Virus record (IMG/VR): IMGVR_UViG_3300013132_000039
Span: 1-64,000 of that record
DNA from: a virus
Strand: one strand, 5' to 3'
DNA length: 64,000 bases
The position numbers and the translations under genes were made by a program. Below the pieces are notes generated by a model, which ran no database searches, was not told the origin of the DNA, and saw only the letters and a program-made list of their open reading frames with translations. Positions 35,594-44,043 of the stretch are shown in pieces (positions within the stretch are counted from its first letter, which is position 1; the number at the start of each line of letters is the position of its first letter).

Positions 35594-36442
35594 ATGACAA
35601 ACTTAGTTAATTTTCCAATAAATCTTTTTGACAAATATGATGAGTTTACTCCTCACGACTCATCAACTACTCATAATAGATTGCTATCTTCAGAGCAAAA
35701 AGCTATTGTAGAAAAGGCAATGAACATTACATTTGTTAATCCTAAATTTAAAATGGAGCATTTTGTTACAAGTGGACAGATTACTCCATACAGTGCATTA
35801 AAACAATGGGTCTTAGAGCTTAAGGGACACGAAGAAACTACTGAAAACTACGAGCACACAATTCGAAAGTTAGACTTAGAAATAGAAGTTTTAGAATTAA
35901 GATCAAAACGCTCAGACGATGAGATAGAAAAGAGACTGATAGAAATAGAATTATTAGAAAAAAGTAAACAAAATAAACAAAACAAAAGAAGACTAAAACA
36001 ACTATACATTGAAAGAGAGCAATTTGTAGAGCTTATTCAAGAATTCTTAGAAAAGCCAGAAAGTAAGACCCCAGATGGCAGAAGTTTATTAGACATCTTT
36101 GAAACACCGGAAGAAGAAGAATATGAAAAACAATATTGGTCAGTGAGGTTGGCCAGACAGGCAGCAATGGATATAAGTTCTTACGGTAAAATTAGTCACG
36201 GTAACTTAGATGCGATTTGCCAATTGCCTCCTGAAATGCAAAATCAAACCTTAGCATTAGCTCACGAGGTAAGTTTAAAAATAGAATCGGCAAATGATTA
36301 TATTAGAAATGAAACACATAAACATTTGTTAGCCAATGACAAAGAATATAAAGATAATACCAGCAGCAATAACAAATCTACACCAAAAATTTCGCTGACT
36401 GAATACAAGGAAGGAAATATTAACGATGTTTATCGTAGTTGA
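35594..36442 (+). CDS. coiled-coil protein of unknown function
   Basis: 282 residues. Residues 30-85 hold a helical domain (NPKFKMEHFVTSGQITPYSA), 86-165 a highly charged coiled coil (TIRKLDLEIEVLELRSKRSD onwards), and the C-terminus is polar. No family recognised. It follows the fibre genes and overlaps the next gene by 17 bases, so it belongs to the operon that continues into the oxygenase genes. Possible roles are a fibre-folding chaperone or an adaptor that brings substrate to the oxygenases; both are guesses. Confidence 0.65.
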   Translation: MTNLVNFPINLFDKYDEFTPHDSSTTHNRLLSSEQKAIVEKAMNITFVNPKFKMEHFVTSGQITPYSALKQWVLELKGHEETTENYEHTIRKLDLEIEVLELRSKRSDDEIEKRLIEIELLEKSKQNKQNKRRLKQLYIEREQFVELIQEFLEKPESKTPDGRSLLDIFETPEEEEYEKQYWSVRLARQAAMDISSYGKISHGNLDAICQLPPEMQNQTLALAHEVSLKIESANDYIRNETHKHLLANDKEYKDNTSSNNKSTPKISLTEYKEGNINDVYRS

Positions 36443-36980
36443 AAGTTATGCCTCTAATGATCCAAGAGTAGTTCCAGAAATGGAATATATTGATCATTAT
36501 AATGATTGGCTGTTTGATGTTGTGTATATACGACCAGAAAACGTTACTAAAGTTCCTTTAAACCAAATGAACTATGAAGAAGTACCTGAAGCAGTTGCTC
36601 GCGCAGCCAAGTTTAGTAAGGCAGACCCTAATTTTCGTTGTAGCTTTGAAGAAAATGGTCCAGAATTGAGTGAAATTCCGAATCAGACGTTAGATGAACA
36701 CGCTACAAAATATAAAAAATATTATAATCTTACTGAGCAAGATAAATCATTGTTAGTTGAATATTATAAAATTCAGATGAGATTATATATTAATTTTCAT
36801 TATAGATTTTTATCTCCAGAGATTGTAATGCGAAACGTACAATTTAGGCAAAACCTTGTCACCGAAATAAACAGTTTAAGTTCTGTTGAGGAATGTAGAA
36901 GTATTTTACATACAAAATTTGACTGCCATACAGCACATACAGCTAATAGTGGACCATCTAAATTAGATTTACACAGATAA
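36426..36980 (+). CDS. hypothetical protein before the oxygenase run
   Basis: 184 residues, acidic N-terminal half (VVESYASNDPRVVPEMEYID) and a helical C-terminal half (LYINFHYRFLSPEIVMRNVQ) ending in a His-rich tail. No motif recognised. It overlaps the previous gene and the next gene starts two bases after its stop, so translation is coupled on both sides. It may be a partner or a substrate of the following enzymes. Confidence 0.6.
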   Translation: MFIVVESYASNDPRVVPEMEYIDHYNDWLFDVVYIRPENVTKVPLNQMNYEEVPEAVARAAKFSKADPNFRCSFEENGPELSEIPNQTLDEHATKYKKYYNLTEQDKSLLVEYYKIQMRLYINFHYRFLSPEIVMRNVQFRQNLVTEINSLSSVEECRSILHTKFDCHTAHTANSGPSKLDLHR

Positions 36981-36981
36981 A

Positions 36982-37587
36982 TTGATTTTTTTAAAAGACT
37001 ATATAGAAATTGATCAGTTTTTATCTAAGGATGATCAACACAAACTATTACATCATTTAATACATCCTAGTTTTCCCTGGGCAATGAGCCTAGATGCTGT
37101 TTACGGATCAGACGGCATAACTTATAATGAAAACTCAACTATAGGATTTTATCATACTTTACTTTATCAAGGTGAACCTTGCTCATCGGAGCTATCTAAA
37201 CTTTCCTGGGTGGCAGATAAACTTTATCATACTGATTTTAAATTTTTTACTGTAGATAAACTTTTAAGATTTAGAATAGGATTTTTCACAAAACATTTTA
37301 CTACAAAAGCACACAGTCCTCATATTGATTCAGAAATTGATCATTGGACCTGTGTTTATTATGTTAATCAGTGTGACGGAGATACTGTTGTATATCAAGA
37401 CCAATTTCCACAATTACAGCAGAATTATGTTAAAGATTATAAATTTACTGAAAGATACCGTTGTAAACCTAAAATGGGAAAGCTTGTTACATTTGATGGA
37501 AAGTACTATCATAGCAGCAGTTACCCTACTATCAATCCTTTTAGGTTAGCTATCACTTTTAATTTTACTGTTAAGAAAAATACTTAA
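36982..37587 (+). CDS. 2OG-Fe(II) oxygenase 1
   Basis: 201 residues. HSPHIDSEIDHW gives the iron ligands H114-x-D116, FDGKYYHSSS the distal H177, and R188 (NPFRLAITFNF) the 2-oxoglutarate contact: the full H-x-D...H...R set of the double-stranded beta-helix (prolyl-hydroxylase-like) fold. The substrate is unknown. The start is a TTG one base after the previous stop; a stop codon just upstream and the absence of ATG leave no other choice. First of eight tightly packed genes. Confidence 0.82.
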   Translation: MIFLKDYIEIDQFLSKDDQHKLLHHLIHPSFPWAMSLDAVYGSDGITYNENSTIGFYHTLLYQGEPCSSELSKLSWVADKLYHTDFKFFTVDKLLRFRIGFFTKHFTTKAHSPHIDSEIDHWTCVYYVNQCDGDTVVYQDQFPQLQQNYVKDYKFTERYRCKPKMGKLVTFDGKYYHSSSYPTINPFRLAITFNFTVKKNT

Positions 37588-37610
37588 ATAAAATCACTAC
37601 AGAGACTAAA

Positions 37611-38216
37611 ATGTTTGATGATTTTATTGGTGTGTTTGACAATGTTCTAGATAACGACAGCTGTCATAAAATAATTGAATACTATGAAAATTTAAAATCC
37701 TTAAATTTAGTGTATTCTCGTCAATCGTTAAAGGATGGCTTAGCACATTATAAAAACGACGAGACTGCATTTTTGCTTCAGTATGACACTATCACAACAA
37801 TGAAAAAAAATCCTGTACTACAAGATTTTTTAAAAGAGTTTTGGAAATGTTACGAAATTTATGCAGAAGAATATAGTTTATTGTTTGAAAGTGGTTTACA
37901 CGGAATCAACAGTATAAGGTTACAAAAAACTAGACCTGGTCAAGGATTTCATATGTGGCATTATGAATCCAGTGAATATATAACAGCAAACAGAGTTATA
38001 GCTTGGACCTTATACTTAAACACAGTAGTAGAAGGTGGCGAAACAGAATTTTTGTACTACAAAAAACGTATAACTGCTAAACAAGGAAGATTGATTATTT
38101 GGCCAGCAGGTTTTACTCATACTCACAGAGGCAACTCTCCACTTTCAAATGACAAGTATATAATTACAGGTTGGTTAGAATTTATAGGCGGAAATAATGA
38201 CAAGAAAAATTTTTAG
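37611..38216 (+). CDS. 2OG-Fe(II) oxygenase 2
   Basis: 201 residues. FHMWHYES (H117, E119), WTLYLN, EGGETEF, then GRLIIWPAGFTHTHRGN (H170 or H172) and a closing YIITGWLEF are the usual elements of a 2OG-Fe(II) hydroxylase family common in marine phages. The carboxylate ligand is Glu (H-x-E) in place of the usual Asp, seen in some family members. Ribosome site is weak (AGAGA). Its end overlaps the next gene by 20 bases. Confidence 0.8.
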   Translation: MFDDFIGVFDNVLDNDSCHKIIEYYENLKSLNLVYSRQSLKDGLAHYKNDETAFLLQYDTITTMKKNPVLQDFLKEFWKCYEIYAEEYSLLFESGLHGINSIRLQKTRPGQGFHMWHYESSEYITANRVIAWTLYLNTVVEGGETEFLYYKKRITAKQGRLIIWPAGFTHTHRGNSPLSNDKYIITGWLEFIGGNNDKKNF

Positions 38217-39885
38217 TGTACCCCTAAATCCAAAATTGGATCCACAAGAATACTTTGACTTTATGAACTTTTGTCAAGATTATAAAGACTGGATAGCTGA
38301 TATTTACGTAACATTACGTATACCACCATTTAACCAAGATGCAATGGGGGATGTTATTATATTAGAAGAAGCGAAACTAAGCCTAATAGAAGCTGCTCTT
38401 AACCTTCACAATTCTACAGACATTCCACTAAGTGCAACTTTCAATAATATTCAAGTACCTCCTACTCAAAAAAATCTAGATATTTTTATTAAAAATTACC
38501 AAAAACTTTATTCTTTAGGAATCAAAACACTTGTAGTTCCGCATACTCATTGGGTGGCTACAGGTCAAATACAAGCAGCTTTTCCCGGAGTTTATATAAA
38601 AAATACTATTCTACGTGATGTTCATACTGCTCAAGAAATAGTTAATTTAGCCAAATACGGGTTTGATTATATCAACCTTGATCGAGACCTAATGCGGGAT
38701 AAAGAAAAATTATTAGAAATTAAACGAGCCAAAGAGTTTGTAAAAAAAGAATACGGTAAAGATATCGCAATTAGTTTATTAGCTAACGAAGGATGTGTAG
38801 GACAGTGTCCTATGATGGTTGAACATTTCGAATATAATAATAATAGAACAGAAACACAGCCGCAATACTTTTTTGATCCTATTAGCAGAACAACCTGTCC
38901 TAAGTGGGATGTTGAAGATCCTGCTATAGCTTTAAAAACAGCTAATTTTAGCCCCTGGAAAGCAGACTGGGATTACTACTTAGATGAGCTAGGCATTGAT
39001 GTTTTTAAGATGCACGGACGTGAAGATAAAGGTCGTTTGCAAGAAACAATGACACTAATTTCTAGATATGTAAACCAAGAAACATTTGTAGATCCAGGTT
39101 TTGAACAATGGTGCCAAGAAACTAACATAGTAGGTAAACCTATAGAGCTTTGGCGTGAAAAAATTAAAACCTGCAGATTTGAATGTTGGGAATGCCAATA
39201 TTGCGATAAAATACACGAAAAAAAATCTGATTTAGATTATACACCGTTAGTTAAACATGTAGCTCAATCTATTGCTGATTCAGGAGTACCTAAAATTTTT
39301 GTTGATGTTCCCGGTCTAACAAGCCCTCGTGTGCAAACTTTAATAAATCATCTAGCTTCAGGAGTAGGCACTTATATGGAAGTAGGTTCATATTTAGGAG
39401 CAACAGCAATAGCAGCTTTAAAAAATAATAATATAAAAGCAGCCTTTATAGATAATTGGAAGCAGGTACCTCAACCTAAAAAAGAAGGGTTTAAGGTAGC
39501 GGATATTAGTAGTAAAGAAATTTTTGCCAATAATATAAAACCGTATGTAGAAAATTCATTTGTAACTATACTAGATAACGATCTTTTTGAAGTTCCTATA
39601 TGGGAATTCAATCAAGCAGTACAATTTCTGTTTTATGACGGGCTTCACGACAAAGAAACTACTAAAAAAGCTGTAATGTTTTATTATTCTGCATTAGCTG
39701 AAGAATCTATTTTAGTTATGGACGATGCTAATTGGGCAGGAGTAGTAGAAGGAACTAGAGAAGCGTTAGCAGAGCTAGGAGCACAGGTTACTTATGAACG
39801 TCTACTTCTTAATGATGAAGAAAATTTAGAAGAATGGTGGAATGGACTACTTATTTGTGTTATAAGGAAAAATAATGTTAATTAA
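38197..39885 (+). CDS. U32-like domain fused to a class I methyltransferase
   Basis: 562 residues. Part one (1-340) has a TIM-barrel-like order of strands (IKTLVVPHTHW, FDYINLDRDLM, ISLLANEGC) and clustered Cys residues: C200, C204, C234, C326, C330, C333, C336. This recalls U32 proteins such as UbiU/UbiV and TrhP, which hold an iron-sulfur cluster and hydroxylate without free oxygen; the match is tentative. Part two (350-560) has YMEVGSYLGATA (motif I, about 393-404), FLFYDGLHDKETT and ILVMDDANW, as in Methyltransf_24 SAM enzymes. Overlaps both neighbours, hence one operon. Substrate unknown. Confidence 0.65.
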   Translation: MTRKIFSVPLNPKLDPQEYFDFMNFCQDYKDWIADIYVTLRIPPFNQDAMGDVIILEEAKLSLIEAALNLHNSTDIPLSATFNNIQVPPTQKNLDIFIKNYQKLYSLGIKTLVVPHTHWVATGQIQAAFPGVYIKNTILRDVHTAQEIVNLAKYGFDYINLDRDLMRDKEKLLEIKRAKEFVKKEYGKDIAISLLANEGCVGQCPMMVEHFEYNNNRTETQPQYFFDPISRTTCPKWDVEDPAIALKTANFSPWKADWDYYLDELGIDVFKMHGREDKGRLQETMTLISRYVNQETFVDPGFEQWCQETNIVGKPIELWREKIKTCRFECWECQYCDKIHEKKSDLDYTPLVKHVAQSIADSGVPKIFVDVPGLTSPRVQTLINHLASGVGTYMEVGSYLGATAIAALKNNNIKAAFIDNWKQVPQPKKEGFKVADISSKEIFANNIKPYVENSFVTILDNDLFEVPIWEFNQAVQFLFYDGLHDKETTKKAVMFYYSALAEESILVMDDANWAGVVEGTREALAELGAQVTYERLLLNDEENLEEWWNGLLICVIRKNNVN

Positions 39886-41386
39886 CAAAGTTAAAAAAAT
39901 AATTATTTTTGGTGGCGGAACAAGTGGCTGGTTAACCGCAGCATATCTTATAAAAAATTTAACTATTCCTTGCGAAATATTATTGATTGAAAGTACGGTA
40001 ATGGGTCCAATCGGAGTAGGAGAAGGAACTCAACCAGCTACAGCTAGATTTTTATATGATTGCGGCATAGATCCTTTAACCTGGATGAAACCTAGTCAGG
40101 CGAGTTTTAAATTAGGTGTTGAATTTGTTGGATGGACTAAAGACAATTACTTTGTAGATAATGACTTTATAGAAAATACGTTAATAGCTCCTAATCTCTT
40201 TACTACAGATTATTTTATTTCTCAAGACAAGAATGCATTTTATGATTGGCTACCTGCTTATCAAATGGCTAAGGAGAATAAAAGTCCTAAACTGGCAGGT
40301 ATGGATACTAATTATGCACAATCTGGACAGCGTAACTGGGGGGCGGTTCATTTTAATGCATTACAAATTGTAGAAAGTATCAAGAATATTATAGGAAATA
40401 AAATAGAATATGCAGATACTAAAATTGTTAATATAGAAAAAAATCAAGACGGCATTACCGGACTAGTTGATGAAAATGGTATTCGTTTTACAGGTGACCT
40501 GTATCTTGACTGTTCTGGATTTAAGGCTAGATTAATAAATGAAACTTTAGGTGTAGAATTTGAATCTATTACAGATATTCTACCTAATGATAAAGCCGTG
40601 GTGATGCCTACGCAATACAACGATCCTCAAAAAGAATGTTTCCCGTATACTCGTTCAACTGCAATGAATTCGGGTTGGAAATTTACTATTCCTATTTTTA
40701 CTCGAGTAGGTAATGGATACGTTTATAGCAGTAAGTTTATTAGTCAAGAAGATGCAGAGAAAGAATTGCGTGAATCACTAAATGAATATGAAAGCAAAGC
40801 TAATCATTTAGATATGAGATGCGGAATAAACAAAGTTATAGCACATAAAAATGTATGTGCTATAGGATTAAGTGCTGGATTTGTTGAGCCACTAGAGGCT
40901 ACCGGAATTACTTTTACCACCAAGGCAGTAGAAATGGTATGTCAGGCTCTTAACACTACACACGGTATCTGGAGCAATCCTATAAAAAATGAAATTAATA
41001 AAATTTATACTGAGATGTTTTGGGAAATAGTTGCATTTGTTTGGGCACATTATCATTTTAGTTCTAAAAATGATACTGCTTATTGGCAAACAATCAGGTG
41101 TCAGTCTGAAGATATGATTCCAAAAAAAGTTTCTAATATCGTTGAAAAATTTTACCCTTTACCAGGAAGACATTTTTTCCTTAATCCTTCTTCAAGCTTC
41201 CATATTGGTCATTGGTTTAGTGTGTTAAATGCTGGAGATGCATACAAAAATAGTGACTTTAAAATAGACGGAGAAGTCAGAAAGTACGCTGAGTATTTTA
41301 TAAAAAATAACCAACATAGAGTAAATTTGGTTAAAGAAATATTCCCTAATCACTATGACTTTTTAGCAGAATGGTATAATGCATAG
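39875..41386 (+). CDS. flavin-dependent tryptophan-halogenase-like enzyme
   Basis: 503 residues. FGGGTSGWLTA (12-22) is the FAD-binding Gly motif of the family, GVGEGTQP (47-54) the substrate-channel loop, FKLGVEF has Lys79, the residue that in PrnA forms the active halogenating lysine, GWKFTIP (267-273) replaces the W-x-W-x-I-P signature with a Phe at the second Trp, and AGFVEPLEATGI has Glu338, the partner glutamate. So the catalytic pair is intact. Such enzymes chlorinate or brominate indoles using FADH2, oxygen and halide; a flavin reductase would come from the host. Substrate may be free or peptide-bound tryptophan or another aromatic. Confidence 0.88.
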   Translation: MLINKVKKIIIFGGGTSGWLTAAYLIKNLTIPCEILLIESTVMGPIGVGEGTQPATARFLYDCGIDPLTWMKPSQASFKLGVEFVGWTKDNYFVDNDFIENTLIAPNLFTTDYFISQDKNAFYDWLPAYQMAKENKSPKLAGMDTNYAQSGQRNWGAVHFNALQIVESIKNIIGNKIEYADTKIVNIEKNQDGITGLVDENGIRFTGDLYLDCSGFKARLINETLGVEFESITDILPNDKAVVMPTQYNDPQKECFPYTRSTAMNSGWKFTIPIFTRVGNGYVYSSKFISQEDAEKELRESLNEYESKANHLDMRCGINKVIAHKNVCAIGLSAGFVEPLEATGITFTTKAVEMVCQALNTTHGIWSNPIKNEINKIYTEMFWEIVAFVWAHYHFSSKNDTAYWQTIRCQSEDMIPKKVSNIVEKFYPLPGRHFFLNPSSSFHIGHWFSVLNAGDAYKNSDFKIDGEVRKYAEYFIKNNQHRVNLVKEIFPNHYDFLAEWYNA

Positions 41387-41954
41387 ACAAACAACATTAT
41401 TTAGAGCCGATCTATTTCATAAAGGAAATATAGGAACCACTGAACAAAGAACTGAACTCATTAAAGAACTTAAGGCCGCTAGTTCTAGTGTGGAAGAAAT
41501 AGATATGTCCAATCCGGGTTGTAAACGAATCTATAAGCCTTGCAAAAATATAGAATGGCTTTATAAAGAAATAGATCAATTACTATCATCTGCTATTGAC
41601 TTTTATCAAAAAGAAGATATAATATTTAAATCACACTCAAAGGAGAGAAAAAAAACTGACTATTGGGCTAATATAAATTCTCCTGGAAGTAGAAATGTAT
41701 TTCACAGTCATAAAGAAAATACCTTTTCTTTAGTTTATTATTTGCAAGCAGATGGAACTGGCGCTTTAAGATTTGTTAATAGTTCTAATATATTAGGTGA
41801 TTGTAATTCTATGTCTCCATTCTCGAGAGATTTTGAAGTCCATCCAAAAGAAGGGGATTTGTTTTTATGGCCGAGCTGGGTCCCGCACGAAGTAGAAACA
41901 AATCAATCTAATATAGAAAGAATTAACTTGGTTTTTAATATAACTTTACACTAA
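41379..41954 (+). CDS. 2OG-Fe(II) oxygenase 3 (TIGR02466 type)
   Basis: 191 residues. WANINSPGSRNVFHSHKEN (H109-x-H111), FSLVYYL, HPKEGDLFLWPSWVPHEVE (H170) and ERINLVFNI (R181) match the putative 2OG-Fe(II) oxygenase group in which the second ligand position is His. Start and stop overlap both neighbours (ATGCATAG and TAATG), so it is translated in step with the halogenase. Confidence 0.8.
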   Translation: MHRQTTLFRADLFHKGNIGTTEQRTELIKELKAASSSVEEIDMSNPGCKRIYKPCKNIEWLYKEIDQLLSSAIDFYQKEDIIFKSHSKERKKTDYWANINSPGSRNVFHSHKENTFSLVYYLQADGTGALRFVNSSNILGDCNSMSPFSRDFEVHPKEGDLFLWPSWVPHEVETNQSNIERINLVFNITLH

Positions 41955-42694
41955 TGAAAAAAATTACATTTTTCTCAATTACGCCTGGACTTAAAGAATT
42001 ATTTCCAGTTATTCCTGCACAACAATATAAACCTAAATGGGTAAGTAAAGCTAGAGAATCTTTTAAGGAAGAATTAAAAAATTATGAAGGCGATAAATTT
42101 TCACACATTTATAGATGTCCTGGAATTTTTGATTTGATGAAGTATGGATATATACTTACTTTACCGTTTGACTTAACTATAGAAACTAATGGGGATAAAG
42201 AAACAGTATCATACATACTACCATCAACTGATTTAAAATTATTAATGGGTACAGAACCTTTATCTGCCCATATGGATAATAAAATTGTAGGATTTTTTCC
42301 TCCTAAGCCCTGGTCTATTAAAACTATTATTAAAATAACAACTCCTTGGTATATAATTGCTCCAAAAAATTTAAAGTTTTTAATTATACCTATTCCATAT
42401 TCGGACAACTATGAATTTGAAATGGCTCCGGGTATTTTAGATCCAGGACTTAGCAGCGAAATTAATTTCCAGTTACATTGGAATGTTGTTATAGGCAAAA
42501 GAACAATAAAAGCAGGAACTCCTATTTGTCAAATTATTCCTATAAGTGAGGAAAAATATGAACTAGAAGTTCGTGATGCAACTGAAAAAGATTTAAAGTG
42601 GATTAGGATGAAACGATACTTTTATGGGTTTAGCTTTAACTTTAATAAAAATATCTTTAAAAAAATGTACGAAAAATGGTTTAATCTAAAATGA
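41954..42694 (+). CDS. DUF6065-like protein
   Basis: 246 residues. RCPGIFDLMKYGYILTLPFD near 53-73, then FPPKPWSIKTIIKITTPWYI, IIPIPYSD, GILDPG, INFQLHWN and IKAGTPICQIIP. I associate this order of motifs with the unknown family DUF6065, whose members often sit beside hydroxylase-like genes. No catalytic residue set can be named. Mostly beta strands, C-terminus basic. Starts on the last base of the previous stop and overlaps the next gene, so it is a full member of the run. Confidence 0.55.
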   Translation: MKKITFFSITPGLKELFPVIPAQQYKPKWVSKARESFKEELKNYEGDKFSHIYRCPGIFDLMKYGYILTLPFDLTIETNGDKETVSYILPSTDLKLLMGTEPLSAHMDNKIVGFFPPKPWSIKTIIKITTPWYIIAPKNLKFLIIPIPYSDNYEFEMAPGILDPGLSSEINFQLHWNVVIGKRTIKAGTPICQIIPISEEKYELEVRDATEKDLKWIRMKRYFYGFSFNFNKNIFKKMYEKWFNLK

Positions 42695-43221
42695 GAATTG
42701 ATAGATTTATCACTCCTACTTGGCTAGGACATATAGAAATAACAGATAAGACCATAGACAGCTATAGGAAATGGGCAGATTTTGAAAAAACATTGGATCC
42801 TTTAGGAGCTACACTTTCAACTACTGTGAAAGGATGGCAATATATTTTTCATCAAAATGACAAAGATCCTATTTGGTTGCAAGATTTAAGATCTGAAATT
42901 ACAAAAATTAAAGAAGAAGTAAATTGGAGTAGGGTAAAAACTATATGGGCTATCGATTACGAGCCAGGAGGATATCAAGACCCTCATTTTCATAATGTTG
43001 GGGTAGTCCAGCTTGTTTCTGTTATTATAAACTTATTAGGAACTGCTCAACTCATACTACAAGACCCTAGACCGATAGCGCAAGCTCAAGGAGAAGATTT
43101 CGCTAGTATTATAGATTTATCTCCAGGAGATTGGTGTGCCTTTCCATCATACATTATACATAACTCTAGGCCCTGTGAAAAACATCGTAGCATACTAGTT
43201 ATAGATGCTTTTTTAGGATAG
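42691..43221 (+). CDS. 2OG-Fe(II) oxygenase 4 (probable)
   Basis: 176 residues. WAIDYEPGGYQDPHFHNVG gives H99-x-H101; LSPGDWCAFPSYIIHNSRPC gives H157; HRSILVIDAF gives R166. Spacing and the surrounding strands fit a double-stranded beta-helix oxygenase. It lacks the Asp of the classic triad, as does the TIGR02466-type protein two genes before. Overlaps the previous stop (ATGA). Confidence 0.7.
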   Translation: MRIDRFITPTWLGHIEITDKTIDSYRKWADFEKTLDPLGATLSTTVKGWQYIFHQNDKDPIWLQDLRSEITKIKEEVNWSRVKTIWAIDYEPGGYQDPHFHNVGVVQLVSVIINLLGTAQLILQDPRPIAQAQGEDFASIIDLSPGDWCAFPSYIIHNSRPCEKHRSILVIDAFLG

Positions 43222-43224
43222 GAA

Positions 43225-43773
43225 ATGAAATACAGTTACTATCATATTCCAAAATTTCATTCAATTTCAGAATGCAAAGCAATTTATAATCATTGTTTAG
43301 AAAATATTAACCATTCAATTGAAGATTTTCCTGCTGTAGATGTTGTAAAAACAAGTAAAGTAAAATACTGTTACTTCGGCAACGTAAAAGATGCATTAGA
43401 TAAAATTAAACATATTACTATAGATATTAATAGGCAATTTTTTGGATTCGACCTTTATGAAAAATCTAACTTCGACACAGCTAATCTGAATGAGTACTCA
43501 GATACCAACCAAGGAGAATATGGATGGCATTCAGATGGACACTTGGATGGTATTTGGGATTCTAAATTAACAGTAATCTTAAATCTTTCTCAAGACGAAT
43601 ATGAAGGAGGAGATTTCGAGATTTTTTTAAATAAGCCTATAAAAATTAATGAATTTAAAGAATCGGGTTCATTATTAATCTTTCCTTCATTCCTACATCA
43701 CAGAGTAACACCAGTCACTAAGGGTCACCGCATTACACTATCTCAATGGTTTTTAGGACCTGCACTTAGATAA
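43225..43773 (+). CDS. 2OG-Fe(II) oxygenase 5 (PKHD type)
   Basis: 182 residues. GEYGWHSDGHLDG (H102-x-D104), LTVILNLSQDEYEGGDFEIF, GSLLIFPSFLHHRVTPV (H158 or H159) and GHRITLSQWFLGP (R169) show a complete PKHD-type hydroxylase; the EGGDFE strand and R169 are hallmark features. The most certain of the five. Ribosome site AGGA at four bases. It ends the run and overlaps the convergent minus-strand gene by eight bases. Confidence 0.9.
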   Translation: MKYSYYHIPKFHSISECKAIYNHCLENINHSIEDFPAVDVVKTSKVKYCYFGNVKDALDKIKHITIDINRQFFGFDLYEKSNFDTANLNEYSDTNQGEYGWHSDGHLDGIWDSKLTVILNLSQDEYEGGDFEIFLNKPIKINEFKESGSLLIFPSFLHHRVTPVTKGHRITLSQWFLGPALR

Positions 43774-44035
43774 GATGTTTTGATTCTTCTATCTTTTCAG
43801 AAATTTTTTGTCGTATTTTAATTATATTATTTCTTGTTTCAACTGTGGCAGTAGGAATCCTATGGCTTATAACTACCTCATTATGTTGTATATCAATTTT
43901 TTTAACTTCATTAAGCAAGGCATTTAATAAAGCATAAAGTTCTTCTTTAACTTTATCATTGTTAATTTTATTAATCTTATTTTTAAAATTAATATATTCT
44001 TCTTGAAATTCTTTACTCTTTTCTAGATTAAACAT
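43766..44035 (-). CDS. small helical hypothetical protein
   Basis: 89 residues, almost all helical and charged (KSKEFQEEYINFKNKINKIN; VKEELYALLNALLNEVKKID). No family recognised. It follows the Nudix gene by eight bases on the minus strand and overlaps the end of the oxygenase operon tail to tail. Confidence 0.6.
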   Translation of the reverse strand: MFNLEKSKEFQEEYINFKNKINKINNDKVKEELYALLNALLNEVKKIDIQHNEVVISHRIPTATVETRNNIIKIRQKISEKIEESKHLI

Positions 44036-44043
44036 TTATATTC

